DNA of 33,250 nt from an uncultured Kiritimatiellota bacterium. Its GTDB lineage: Bacteria; Verrucomicrobiota; Kiritimatiellia; RFP12; UBA1067. Location: assembly GCA_934635045.1 (NCBI GenBank), contig CAKTZA010000042.1, positions 1 to 33,250 of the forward strand. Direction: 5' to 3'. The position numbers and the translations under genes are program-made. Every line of letters begins with the position of its first letter. Positions within the stretch are counted from its first letter, which is position 1. The notes beneath the pieces were generated by a model. The model saw only the letters and a list, made by a program, of their open reading frames with translations, did not search any database and had not been told where the DNA came from. Positions 26,331-33,250 of this stretch are shown in pieces.

Positions 26331-27269
26331 TTATCCGATGGTGGATAGGTAGTCCTTAAGTCTCTGCTGTTCACTCTCGGAGAATATGCCGAGCATCGGC
26401 AGGATGTCGCCGTTCTTGTGGTAGGCGGTGAATGCGTCGTAGTAGGCGCGCCGATTTTCATACTTGATGCTGATCGGCAGATAACCCGCCCGCATCAGGA
26501 TGAAATTCACCAAGAGCCGCCCCGTCCGCCCATTGCCGTCAATGAAGGGATGGATCGCCTCGAATCGAATGTGGAACTCTGCGGCGGCGACAAGAGGATG
26601 AAGCCGTGTTTCCTGTAAGTCCCGCGCCCACGTCTCCATCATCGGCGCGACAAGATACGGCTGCGGCGGTGTATGGACGGCTCCGGTAATGATGACGGGG
26701 ATGCGCCGATAGACGCCTTTGTCCATCGGCTTGTCCGCAAGGACGAGCGAATGAAGCTGACGGACAAACGCCTCGCTGATGGAATCGCCCGACTTTACGA
26801 AATCCTCCAGAAAGCAGAAAGCGTCTCGATGGCCCGTCGCCTCCAGATGATCCTTGAGTGGCTTTTCGCCGATTGTCATGCCAGAAAGAACCAGTGCCGT
26901 TTCGCTGAGCGTCAGCGTGTTTCCCTCGATTGCGTTTGACGAATAGGTGTAATCGACGAGGAACGCATTGCGCAGTTGCTCGCGTTCGCCGTCGGTGAGC
27001 GGACGTTTGACGGCAAGTTGCTCTTTAAGGGCGTCAACCTCCGCAAGGCGCCCGCGCAGGGCAGGGGGGATGCCAAGGCCGCGCATTGTTCGACCATCAC
27101 GGGGCTTTGCGGCAGACTGTGGAATCTTCCACGACTTGCCGTCACGAACAGCCCCCGCAACGAGTCCGCTTTCGCAGAGGATGCGCACCCTGCGGTCGGA
27201 TATCCCCCACCGCTTTGCCGTCTCTTCGCTTGACTCGAACACTGTTCCGCTTTCATTCATACCGTACAT
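26331..27269 (-). CDS. Fic family protein with N-terminal helix-turn-helix
   Basis: Fic proteins usually transfer AMP from ATP to a target hydroxyl. The active-site loop HPFIDGNGRTGR is complete (residues 240-251). An inhibitory helix lies N-terminal to it, SNAIEG (111-116), matching the (S/T)xxxE(G/N) motif of class II self-inhibited Fic proteins. Residues about 16-50 form a putative DNA-binding domain (AKRWGISDRRVRILCESG). Length 312 residues. The start could be 27269 or 27260; neither has a good ribosome binding site and only a weak TAAAGT box is seen upstream. It lies in a repeat-bearing island of lower GC content, a sign of transfer. Confidence 0.9.
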   Translation of the reverse strand: MYGMNESGTVFESSEETAKRWGISDRRVRILCESGLVAGAVRDGKSWKIPQSAAKPRDGRTMRGLGIPPALRGRLAEVDALKEQLAVKRPLTDGEREQLRNAFLVDYTYSSNAIEGNTLTLSETALVLSGMTIGEKPLKDHLEATGHRDAFCFLEDFVKSGDSISEAFVRQLHSLVLADKPMDKGVYRRIPVIITGAVHTPPQPYLVAPMMETWARDLQETRLHPLVAAAEFHIRFEAIHPFIDGNGRTGRLLVNFILMRAGYLPISIKYENRRAYYDAFTAYHKNGDILPMLGIFSESEQQRLKDYLSTIG

Positions 27270-27338
27270 GATACTTTATTTTCGGAACAATAGCAAGCGC
27301 GAATTCGTACGTCAGGCGCCATCTATCGTTCCGCAAAT

Positions 27339-27431
27339 TTACCGCGTGACAACCTGGTCAACGATGCCGCGTTGTTCAGTACTGGTGCGGCGAAGACAAA
27401 TGCGCGTCGTTTTGATGCTCTCATGTTCCAT
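27339..27431 (-). pseudogene. Possible C-terminal remnant of a tyrosine recombinase
   Basis: A 30-codon frame reads MEHESIKTTRICLRRTSTEQ and then RGIVDQVVTR. The HxSIKTT pattern followed by a short helix resembles the end of phage-type tyrosine recombinases (LGHxSIKTTxxYxH). The residue where the catalytic tyrosine should be is a cysteine. The frame is closed by a TAA directly before the ATG. It sits between the Fic and YhcG genes, where an integrase relic would make sense. The match is short, so this is tentative. The rest of 27270-27440 shows nothing else I can name. Confidence 0.35.
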
Positions 27432-27440
27432 TTAGACTTC

Positions 27441-28613
27441 TCAACGAGCTTCATTCCCGTCCCTCTCCATGTTGGCGAGTTCCGTCTCGATTTCCTCGAT
27501 GGTCGGCAACTGGCTCTTGAAGTCGTCCGGTACCTTGCACAGAAGTTCGTAGTCCGAGACGCCAATCGGCATATCGATCTTGCCCAGAAGATACTTGGCA
27601 AGCGGCGCATTCTTGCCACGGCAGACGAGCAGTCCGATGGCGGGGTTCTCCTGTGGCGTGTTCAACACCATGTCGCAAGCGGCGACATAGCCCTGCAGCT
27701 GTCCGAGGTACGACGGCTCAAACTCGTCCGTCTTGACCTCGACCGCAAAATACCTGTGAAGCGGAATGCAATAGAAAAGGAGGTCAATACGATATTCCTT
27801 CCCCGCCATTTCGACAACATATTCACGCCCGACAAAGGCAAAGCCCTTGCCCATCGCGTTCAACAACTTCACGATGTTGTCACACATCGCCTTGGTCAGC
27901 TCCGTCTCGCGATACTTCTCGGCAAGACCCTGAACGTCGAAAATGTAGGGGTCTTTGGTCAGCTGCTGCGCAAGGTCGCTGTCGGGATCCGGCATGGTAA
28001 GGGCGAAGTTCGTGACGGCCTTGCCTTGGCGGGAGTAGAGGTCACTGTCGATTTCGATGGCCAGAACATTGCGACTCCAGCCGTTCTCGACCGTCTTACG
28101 GACGTAAAACAATGCCTTGGCTACATCACCCTTGCATTTGTTGATAATCAACACATGATGTCCCCACGGAATCTGAAAAATCTTATTTGCCACAACGTGT
28201 TGCAAATTCCCCTCATCTCCAACAATCTGTGAGCGGCATTCTTCCGACTTTCTTTCTGCCAAACCGTTTGACTGATTTGGCAATGAGGCATCCAATTTTG
28301 CAACAAGTTGTTGCAAAATTGGCCTATGGGTATATAAGCAGAAAAAATCCTTGCAATACTTTAGGTTTCGCGGAGATAACCCAGCCGCATCTGGTAATGC
28401 GACCTTCAAGTCTGCACTCAATTCCTTGAAGAAACGAGAACCATAGGATGCCTCCCGTTGATACCGTTCACTGATGTCCTTTCCAAGGCCCCAATAGAAC
28501 TCCAGCAAGGCGGAGTTGACCGAAACCGCCGCCTTGATCTGCGTCGCGCGGTAGCGTTTCTTGAGTTCGCCAATCCACGAAAAGTATTCGGGCGTCTTCT
28601 CGATGTCGCTCAT
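27441..28613 (-). CDS. YhcG/DUF1016-type PDDEXK nuclease domain protein
   Basis: A 390-residue protein with the N-terminal DUF1016 winged-helix region (about 10-95, VNSALLEFYWGLGKDISERY) and a C-terminal nuclease fold. Catalytic residues are visible as D277 (in YRIDLLFY) and E292-V-K294 (in FAVEVKTDEF), followed by the QLQGYV helix; IPWGHHVLII at about 148-157 is a family landmark. Such genes often lie in restriction or mobile islands, with roles in defence or DNA processing suspected. The start at 28613 has AAGGA eight bases upstream. A region around residues 97-150 carries a near-repeat of LQQLVAKL / LQHVVANKI encoded by palindromic DNA. Confidence 0.9.
   Translation of the reverse strand: MSDIEKTPEYFSWIGELKKRYRATQIKAAVSVNSALLEFYWGLGKDISERYQREASYGSRFFKELSADLKVALPDAAGLSPRNLKYCKDFFCLYTHRPILQQLVAKLDASLPNQSNGLAERKSEECRSQIVGDEGNLQHVVANKIFQIPWGHHVLIINKCKGDVAKALFYVRKTVENGWSRNVLAIEIDSDLYSRQGKAVTNFALTMPDPDSDLAQQLTKDPYIFDVQGLAEKYRETELTKAMCDNIVKLLNAMGKGFAFVGREYVVEMAGKEYRIDLLFYCIPLHRYFAVEVKTDEFEPSYLGQLQGYVAACDMVLNTPQENPAIGLLVCRGKNAPLAKYLLGKIDMPIGVSDYELLCKVPDDFKSQLPTIEEIETELANMERDGNEAR
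28292..28322. repeat. Perfect 31-base palindrome inside the YhcG gene
   Basis: The arms CCAATTTTGCAACAA and TTGTTGCAAAATTGG are exact complements around one G. In the gene this encodes PILQQLVAKL. A weaker related dyad, ATTTGC...GCAAAT, lies at 28185-28207 in the same gene. Confidence 0.9.
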
Positions 28614-28637
28614 TCTTAGAAATCCTTGCAATATTTG

Positions 28638-30260
28638 CTATTTCGAGGACGCCGCAACGACCGCACGCAACGCGCAGACGATCACGACGGCCGAGCCCAG
28701 CAGCGACAGGCAGCCGAGCCACGCCGCGACGGACCACGGCGGCAGCGGCTCGCTTGACGGCTTGCGCGGCGTCAGCACCTCGACGAGGTAGAGGTCGGGA
28801 TTGCCGAGGTAGTTCGCGAGCGAGACGACCGCGCCGCGCTTCACCATTTCCGCCACCTGCGGGTTCGCGAAGTCCGTGCGCCGCAAGACGCTCATCTGCA
28901 TGTCGCTGTTCGTCTGCCGCACGCGCCGCAGGTCGACGGGCGCGCAGTAGAGCCTGTCGTTGCGCGCGAGGTCGAACGCCCCGAACAGCACGACCGCACC
29001 GACGATCAGCCACCCGTGACGGCCCTTCAGCCACGCACGATTCAGCAGCCCCTCGATCCCGTACGCCGCCAAGACGCAGAGGCAGAGTTCCGTCAGGTGA
29101 TGCCACTTGACGGGCGCGCGCAGGTAGTCGCCGAACGGCAGCGCATACACGAGGCGATAGACCGGCTCGCAAAAACGTCCGAGCGAAAACAGGTAGAAGA
29201 CGACGGCGGCAAGGGAAAAGAAGAGGCAGTCCCGTCCCGTGCGGAAGCGCCAGCCGAACGCGACGCCCGCCAGCGCCAGCAGGCACGTCACCCAGCCGAC
29301 GTAAAGCGAATGTTGGCGGTAGTTGCCCTGCGCGGCGTCTTTCGGACGCCCCAGCGCGCCCGTATAAGGCCGGACGCCCGTCCCGTACCGCGAGCCGATC
29401 GAAAGCGTCAGCGGACAGCTCGTGTCGCCATTGAGGCGCGGGATGACGAACTCCGCCGTCTCGTCCGGCGGCAACGACCAGTTCGTCACGAAAACCCAAC
29501 GCTTTTCCGCCTCGTCCTTCACCGACGCGGCGGCGACCGTCTCGCCCGACGCGATCTGCTTGTCGCGCCCCGCGAGGTCGTTCACGAGCGCAAAGCGGAA
29601 ACTCGGCGCGCCCACAACGAAAAACACGCCCGCCGCGAGAAGCGTCCTCTTCCACGGGCACTTCCGCTCGCGCACACAGCACCAGACGAAGTAAAGCCCC
29701 GTCAGCACCGTGAACAGCAGCCAGAGGTCGGCTTGGTAAAAGCTCCCCCACGCCGTGCAGGCGCCGAGCAAGAGCCAATGGCGCAGCTTCCCCTTGCGCA
29801 CGGCGCGGTCGGCCAAGCCGAACGCGAAGACGCCGTAGGTCATCCAGACGAACCAGCCGCCGTGTCCGGCGGAGAAAAGCGAGGACCAGTAGCCGCAAAA
29901 CGCGAGCAGCAGCCCCGCCCCGTAGGACGCCAACGGGGACAGGCCCCGTCCGCGCAGGAAGTACGCGAGCCCCAATCCCGCGCAATAAAGCGAAAAGGCG
30001 TACTTCAGCTCCTGGCAGAAGTAGGGCGAGAACAGGAGGCCGTCCCAGAGGATGTCGCTTGGAATGAACTTGCCGGACGTCAGGAACTTTCGCACGGACT
30101 TCGCCCAGTAGTCCGCATACGCCATCGGATGGACGATCGTGTCGTCCGGCATGACCGGCGCGAAGTCGAGCGACCACGTGCCCCAAAAGACGAACGCCGC
30201 CAACCCCGCAAACACGGCGGTGAAGGCGGCGAACCACGCAAACTTCCGCGACAGCCGCAT
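28638..30260 (-). CDS. YfhO-like polytopic membrane protein
   Basis: A 540-residue integral membrane protein with about 11-12 hydrophobic segments, starting with FAWFAAFTAVFAGLAAFVFW and ending with a helix near 510-535. The long outward loops include FGDYLRAPVKWHHLTELCLC, which resembles the YfhO and GT-C type families (RAPxRxxxL before a helix), known or suspected to act in glycan lipid modification. I cannot name a substrate. The ATG follows the stop of V-ATPase K with no gap, suggesting it is read from the ATPase operon. Its coding sequence contains ACGGGGACAGGCCCCGT (29933-29949), the palindrome of the intergenic repeats. Confidence 0.75.
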   Translation of the reverse strand: MRLSRKFAWFAAFTAVFAGLAAFVFWGTWSLDFAPVMPDDTIVHPMAYADYWAKSVRKFLTSGKFIPSDILWDGLLFSPYFCQELKYAFSLYCAGLGLAYFLRGRGLSPLASYGAGLLLAFCGYWSSLFSAGHGGWFVWMTYGVFAFGLADRAVRKGKLRHWLLLGACTAWGSFYQADLWLLFTVLTGLYFVWCCVRERKCPWKRTLLAAGVFFVVGAPSFRFALVNDLAGRDKQIASGETVAAASVKDEAEKRWVFVTNWSLPPDETAEFVIPRLNGDTSCPLTLSIGSRYGTGVRPYTGALGRPKDAAQGNYRQHSLYVGWVTCLLALAGVAFGWRFRTGRDCLFFSLAAVVFYLFSLGRFCEPVYRLVYALPFGDYLRAPVKWHHLTELCLCVLAAYGIEGLLNRAWLKGRHGWLIVGAVVLFGAFDLARNDRLYCAPVDLRRVRQTNSDMQMSVLRRTDFANPQVAEMVKRGAVVSLANYLGNPDLYLVEVLTPRKPSSEPLPPWSVAAWLGCLSLLGSAVVIVCALRAVVAASSK

Positions 30261-30713
30261 TTACCCGATCTTGCCGACCGCGATGAGCGTGAACACCATC
30301 GTGAAGATCGCGACCGTCTCGACGATGCCGAGCGCGGCGAGGTAGTTCGTGAAGCCCTGGTTCGTCTCGGCCTGCGCATCACACGCCGCCGCGCCCGCGC
30401 GGCCCTGCAGGAGCGCCGAGGCGCCGATCGCGAAGCCCGAGAAGATGCCGAGCACGAGGCACGGGATGCCCGCGCCCTCGACGCTGAGCTTGCCGAACAG
30501 CGTGAACATGAGGATCATGCCGTAGAGCGTCTGCGTGATTGGCGCGCCGACAAACGACAGGAGCAGGAACGGCGCCGGCTTGCCCGCCGCGTAGCACTTC
30601 TTCCAGGCCCCCACCGCCGCGCTCGCGGCCAGACCCGTGCCCAGCGCCGAACCCGCGCCGGAAAGACCCAAGCAGGCGATCGCGCCCGCGACAATCATTG
30701 CTGCATCATTCAT
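30261..30713 (-). CDS. ntpK: V-type ATPase subunit K (rotor ring proteolipid)
   Basis: A 150-residue double-hairpin proteolipid with four membrane helices. The ion-binding glutamate is E132 in the fourth helix (ALGIVETVAIFTMV); the second helix has no acidic residue but carries T60-Q61-x-x-Y64 (PITQTLYG). With Q103, these match the Na+ ligands T64, Q65, Y68, Q110 and E139 of the Enterococcus hirae ring, including the 29-residue spacing from Q to E. So a Na+-translocating ring is predicted. AAGGAG lies nine bases before the ATG. Subunit I ends 39 bases upstream. Confidence 0.93.
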   Translation of the reverse strand: MNDAAMIVAGAIACLGLSGAGSALGTGLAASAAVGAWKKCYAAGKPAPFLLLSFVGAPITQTLYGMILMFTLFGKLSVEGAGIPCLVLGIFSGFAIGASALLQGRAGAAACDAQAETNQGFTNYLAALGIVETVAIFTMVFTLIAVGKIG

Positions 30714-30752
30714 TTTTCTGTTCTCCTTTTTCTGTTTTTCGAGACGGTTGAC

Positions 30753-32426
30753 TTAAGACTTGCGAAACGGACGGAACGCGAGGCCCGACCACGTGATGCC
30801 CTTGTGGTTCGAGAACTCCAGCGTGTTGAGGCGCACGGCGTGGACGAGAATCGAGAGCCCCGCCATCAGCAGGTTCAGGACGTGCCCGAAGATGAGAATC
30901 GCGACCATCGCGAGCGACAGCAGGGCCTTCGCCCAGACGGCGTCCGCATCGGCCACGAGGCCAATCGCCATGTTGTTGAAGTTCTCCGCGACCTTCACGG
31001 ACGCGAGACCGACCGCGAAGAGCCGCACGTAGGAAATGATGTCGCCGAGGGCCGACATGATATTCAGCGGCAGCATCCCCAGTTCCGCGCCGCGCGTCTT
31101 CAGTTCCGACGGCTTCACGCTGAAGAGGAAGACCGCCGCAATCGAGACGCCGCCGAGCGCAAAGCCCCACGACGGGAAGCGCGGGAAGATGCCGACGATC
31201 GAATTCGTGACGAGATACATCAAGAGCAGGACGCCCGCCCAGCCGAACTCCGCGACCGCCGTCGAGTCGGGGAACTTGCAGACGCCGTTCCAGATGCGCG
31301 CGAGCATGAGGTGCGAGACGCCAATCGTGAAGCAGAGCAGCATCATGTGGTTGTAGCTCGGATCGGCGAGCCACGTCACGGTCGGCAGGTTCGCGAGGAA
31401 CGGCAGTCCCGCCCCGAACCACGTGTTGGAGAGGACACCCCAGAGAACCGTCGCGGACGAGAAGACCGTCAGCAGGATGAACCAGCTGCGCGGCAGCCTC
31501 TTGCGGAAAGCGAGCGTCGCCGCGAGGAAAATCGCCCCGTACGCGCCGTCGCCGACGAGCATCGCGAAGAAGAGCGAGAAATAGCACATGAACGGCACGG
31601 ACACGTCCGCCTCCTCGTAGGCCGGCGCGACGCCCAGTCCCGCGAACAGGGCCTTCACGGGCTTGAAGAAGCGCGGAGGCTCGACGAGCGTCGGCGGGGT
31701 CTCGCCCGGCTCCGGGTCGCGCAGCAGCACGGCCCAGCCAATCGCCTTCGAACGCGCGAACAGGTCGTCGCCCGCCGTCTCGCCGCGCACCTCCTCCAGC
31801 AGAGCCGCCACGCGCGGCGCGGGAATCCAGCCCGACAGGACGGCAAGCGCGCCGTGATCCGCCAGCAGCTCCTTCGCCCGCGCAAACGCGATGCGGTCGC
31901 GAATCGCCGGATACGCCTTCAAAATCGCCTGCTCGTCGACGGACGCGATCTTCACGTCGTCGATCGCGCGGCGGCTCTTCACGCGCGCGAGCTTCTCCTG
32001 CATCCGCGACAGCCGCATCTCCGGCAGCTTCGCCGGCAAGTCCACGACGTCCTCCAGCCCCGCGACCGTCTCGCGCAGCTTCGCGGCCAGTTTCGGGTCG
32101 AAGTCGCCATACGGTGCGTAGGCACGAATCTCCTTCTCCAGGCGCTCCTCCTCCGCCACGAGCGTCGCCCGGTCGGCGTCGAGCGCCAGCACCTCCGCGA
32201 CGGTGTGCGGACGAATCGCCAAGTCCGTCTGCTTGCCGCGCGCCTTGAGGATGAGCCGCACGGCCTTTTCGGCGTCCGACAGCGCCTCTTCCGCCGAGGC
32301 GACGGCCGCGCCGTTCGCGGCGGACAGGTCCAGGTGCACCGCGCCGAGCGCACGGAGACGCTCCAGCGTCGCGTCCTTCTCGGACGCGAGGCAGACGAGA
32401 TCGAGATGCTTCATCCGGACGATCAC
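30753..32426 (-). CDS. ntpI: V-type ATPase subunit I (stator membrane subunit)
   Basis: The 557-residue membrane subunit forms the half-channels with the K ring and connects to the peripheral stalk. The N-terminal half is cytoplasmic and coiled (residues about 30-250, EALSDAEKAVRLIL); the C-terminal half holds about seven membrane helices, with the FSLFFAMLVGDGAYGAIFLA helix and NIMSALGDIISYVRLFAVGL as family marks. I choose the GTG at 32426, giving MIVRMKHLDLV, since the family usually begins with xIVxMK and GTGA overlaps the subunit D stop; the ATG at 32414 is an alternative. It is somewhat short for the family. Confidence 0.93.
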   Translation of the reverse strand: MIVRMKHLDLVCLASEKDATLERLRALGAVHLDLSAANGAAVASAEEALSDAEKAVRLILKARGKQTDLAIRPHTVAEVLALDADRATLVAEEERLEKEIRAYAPYGDFDPKLAAKLRETVAGLEDVVDLPAKLPEMRLSRMQEKLARVKSRRAIDDVKIASVDEQAILKAYPAIRDRIAFARAKELLADHGALAVLSGWIPAPRVAALLEEVRGETAGDDLFARSKAIGWAVLLRDPEPGETPPTLVEPPRFFKPVKALFAGLGVAPAYEEADVSVPFMCYFSLFFAMLVGDGAYGAIFLAATLAFRKRLPRSWFILLTVFSSATVLWGVLSNTWFGAGLPFLANLPTVTWLADPSYNHMMLLCFTIGVSHLMLARIWNGVCKFPDSTAVAEFGWAGVLLLMYLVTNSIVGIFPRFPSWGFALGGVSIAAVFLFSVKPSELKTRGAELGMLPLNIMSALGDIISYVRLFAVGLASVKVAENFNNMAIGLVADADAVWAKALLSLAMVAILIFGHVLNLLMAGLSILVHAVRLNTLEFSNHKGITWSGLAFRPFRKS

Positions 32427-33016
32427 GACTTGTCCCTCCCCTTCGCGATCTTGCCGCGCGTGACGGCGGCGGTCTGCTCGTCGCCGAGCGCGATCTTGAT
32501 GACGCGAATCGCCTCCTTGCAGGCGGGAATCCGCACCTTCTCGAACAGGTTCACGCGCTGCGACGTCTGCTGGAGCTCGGCCGCGATGAGGCGGCGCTGC
32601 TCCTCGTAGATCGCCCGCTCGCACTGGAGCGAGAGAATCTTCGTCGTCACGTCGACGGCCCCGTCGACCCACGCCGGCGTCGCCCAGGGATCGACCGGCT
32701 TCACGTCCGTCTCGATCGACTCGAACGTCGGGATCGCCACGCCCGCGATGTTGGCCGAGCCCGTCCGCACGTCCTTGACCTTCACAAGGCCCGCCAGAAG
32801 CGCAGGATCCGTCGCGAAGAGGCCGACCCAGCGGTCGAGGTCGGCCCGCACGGCGCGCTCGGCGGCGCGCGTCTCGTCGGCCTTGGCGGAGATCCCGGCG
32901 ATTTCGCCCTGCAGCTGCTGCTTCTTGAGCTGAAGCATCGGCAGGAAGCGCTGAAACCGCTTCAGTGCGTCCGTCTGAGCCTTGAGCTCCGTCTTTGTCA
33001 GCTTGACCTTCGCCAT
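32423..33016 (-). CDS. ntpD: V-type ATPase subunit D (central stalk)
   Basis: The 197-residue central shaft subunit. It begins MAKVKLTKTELKAQTDALKR and is largely two long helices (residues 10-65 and 125-180, with QQTSQRVNLFEKVRIPACKE), as in the D family. It is the first gene of the D-I-K operon in the window. The ATG at 33016 lies seven bases after a TGATATAAT box, so a leaderless message is likely. The catalytic A and B subunits are not upstream within 234 bases, unlike common E-A-B-D-I-K operons. Confidence 0.93.
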   Translation of the reverse strand: MAKVKLTKTELKAQTDALKRFQRFLPMLQLKKQQLQGEIAGISAKADETRAAERAVRADLDRWVGLFATDPALLAGLVKVKDVRTGSANIAGVAIPTFESIETDVKPVDPWATPAWVDGAVDVTTKILSLQCERAIYEEQRRLIAAELQQTSQRVNLFEKVRIPACKEAIRVIKIALGDEQTAAVTRGKIAKGRDKS

Positions 33017-33023
33017 AGGCCGT

Positions 33024-33032
33024 ATTATATCA
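33024..33032 (-). promoter_or_regulatory. Extended -10 promoter of the V-ATPase D-I-K operon
   Basis: TGATATAAT on the minus strand followed by ACGGCCT and the ATG. A second box, TGGTATAAT, lies upstream at 33112-33120 on the same strand and could give a longer transcript of about 90 leader bases. Confidence 0.6.
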
Positions 33033-33111
33033 TTTTTTGTGGAGGTAGAAAGATTCCGAAGCCCGACCCACTCGCGCCGAGCGGAGAAATCAACCTCCGA
33101 AAACGCCTTAT

Positions 33112-33120
33112 ATTATACCA
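33112..33120 (-). promoter_or_regulatory. Second extended -10 box upstream of V-ATPase D
   Basis: TGGTATAAT on the minus strand. The 80 bases between it and the proximal box contain a short dyad (CGGAG...CTCCG) but no gene I can support. Confidence 0.45.
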
Positions 33121-33149
33121 TATTTCGGGTGTGACGAGGTTCTGAATAT

Positions 33150-33230
33150 GTAATAAATGCCGAACCCATGGAGTGTGGCTTCCAGAAGTAAACCCTCTTT
33201 TCTGAAGCGTTTACTATCTGTAATTATTAC
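33150..33230. repeat. Nested dyad sequence at the window end
   Basis: GTAATAA (33150-33156) pairs with TTATTAC (33224-33230), and inside it AGTAAAC (33187-33193) pairs with GTTTACT (33209-33215). The stretch is AT-rich compared with the rest. It might be a structured RNA, a binding region or a repeat edge; no gene is visible in 33121-33250. Confidence 0.4.
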
Positions 33231-33250
33231 CTCTTCTTGATGGAGGTGGC

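Noticed and set aside
29016..32609. A very long open frame on the plus strand (over 1100 codons).
   Set aside because: It is antisense to the YfhO-like, V-ATPase K and V-ATPase I genes, is extremely rich in Arg/Glu/Val as expected from a GC-rich shadow frame, and matches no family.

Overview
The window is a GC-rich bacterial chromosome segment. It is densely coded, with many 1-8 base gene overlaps (ATGA, GTGA, TGATG). The gene mix is a V-type ATPase (subunits D, I, K) instead of the F-type, a pseudopilin, a TadC/FHA/PEGA group, GDP-fucose synthesis, a FadL-type outer-membrane protein and a 2[4Fe-4S] ferredoxin. That points to an anaerobic Gram-negative of the PVC group, most likely Kiritimatiellota or a related Verrucomicrobiota lineage. 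This placement is an inference from gene content only; no rRNA marker is present.

Layout. 1-1798: three copies of a long structured intergenic repeat. The last two flank a compact three-gene cassette (DUF3990 / unknown small protein / DUF3791) that resembles a toxin-antitoxin module. 1799-4596: purF and argF (minus). 4683-6633: ferredoxin, ArsP_2-type permease and YihY/BrkB membrane protein, translationally coupled (minus). 6744-13715: a long minus-strand run of tRNA-Pro, pheS, lepA, gmd, fcl, an EF-hand membrane protein and a GspG-like pseudopilin. 13791-15853: argB-argD (plus), ending in a very strong terminator whose loop holds the -35 box of the tRNA-Ala promoter. 16061-18019: FadL-family porin and a TetR regulator (minus). 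18137-23683: tadC, FHA protein, PEGA protein, tlyA and a pyrimidine-nucleoside phosphorylase (minus). 23812-24927: a BaiN/HI0933-type flavoprotein (plus). 24881-28613: a scrambled accessory island containing a decapitated GT2 glycosyltransferase joined to a truncated ORF6N gene, another repeat copy, a Fic protein, a probable integrase remnant and a YhcG-type PDDEXK nuclease. 28638-33016: a YfhO-like membrane protein and V-ATPase K, I and D (minus). 33017-33250: promoter-like and dyad sequences, no gene.

How the genes work together. argB, argD and argF are three steps of arginine synthesis at two loci. gmd and fcl make GDP-L-fucose from GDP-mannose. TadC, the FHA protein, the PEGA protein and the pseudopilin suggest an envelope secretion or pilus apparatus. 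V-ATPase subunit K has the residue pattern of a Na+-binding rotor ring, so sodium energetics are likely.

Two genome-wide signals stand out. Nearly all promoters I can place carry an extended -10 box, TGnTATA(A/C)T, often followed by ACGC, as a short AT island in GC-rich DNA. At several genes this box lies only 7-10 bases before the start codon, which predicts leaderless or nearly leaderless mRNAs. The strongest candidates for something undescribed are the repeat-flanked cassette at 203-1770 and the chimeric junction near 25896.
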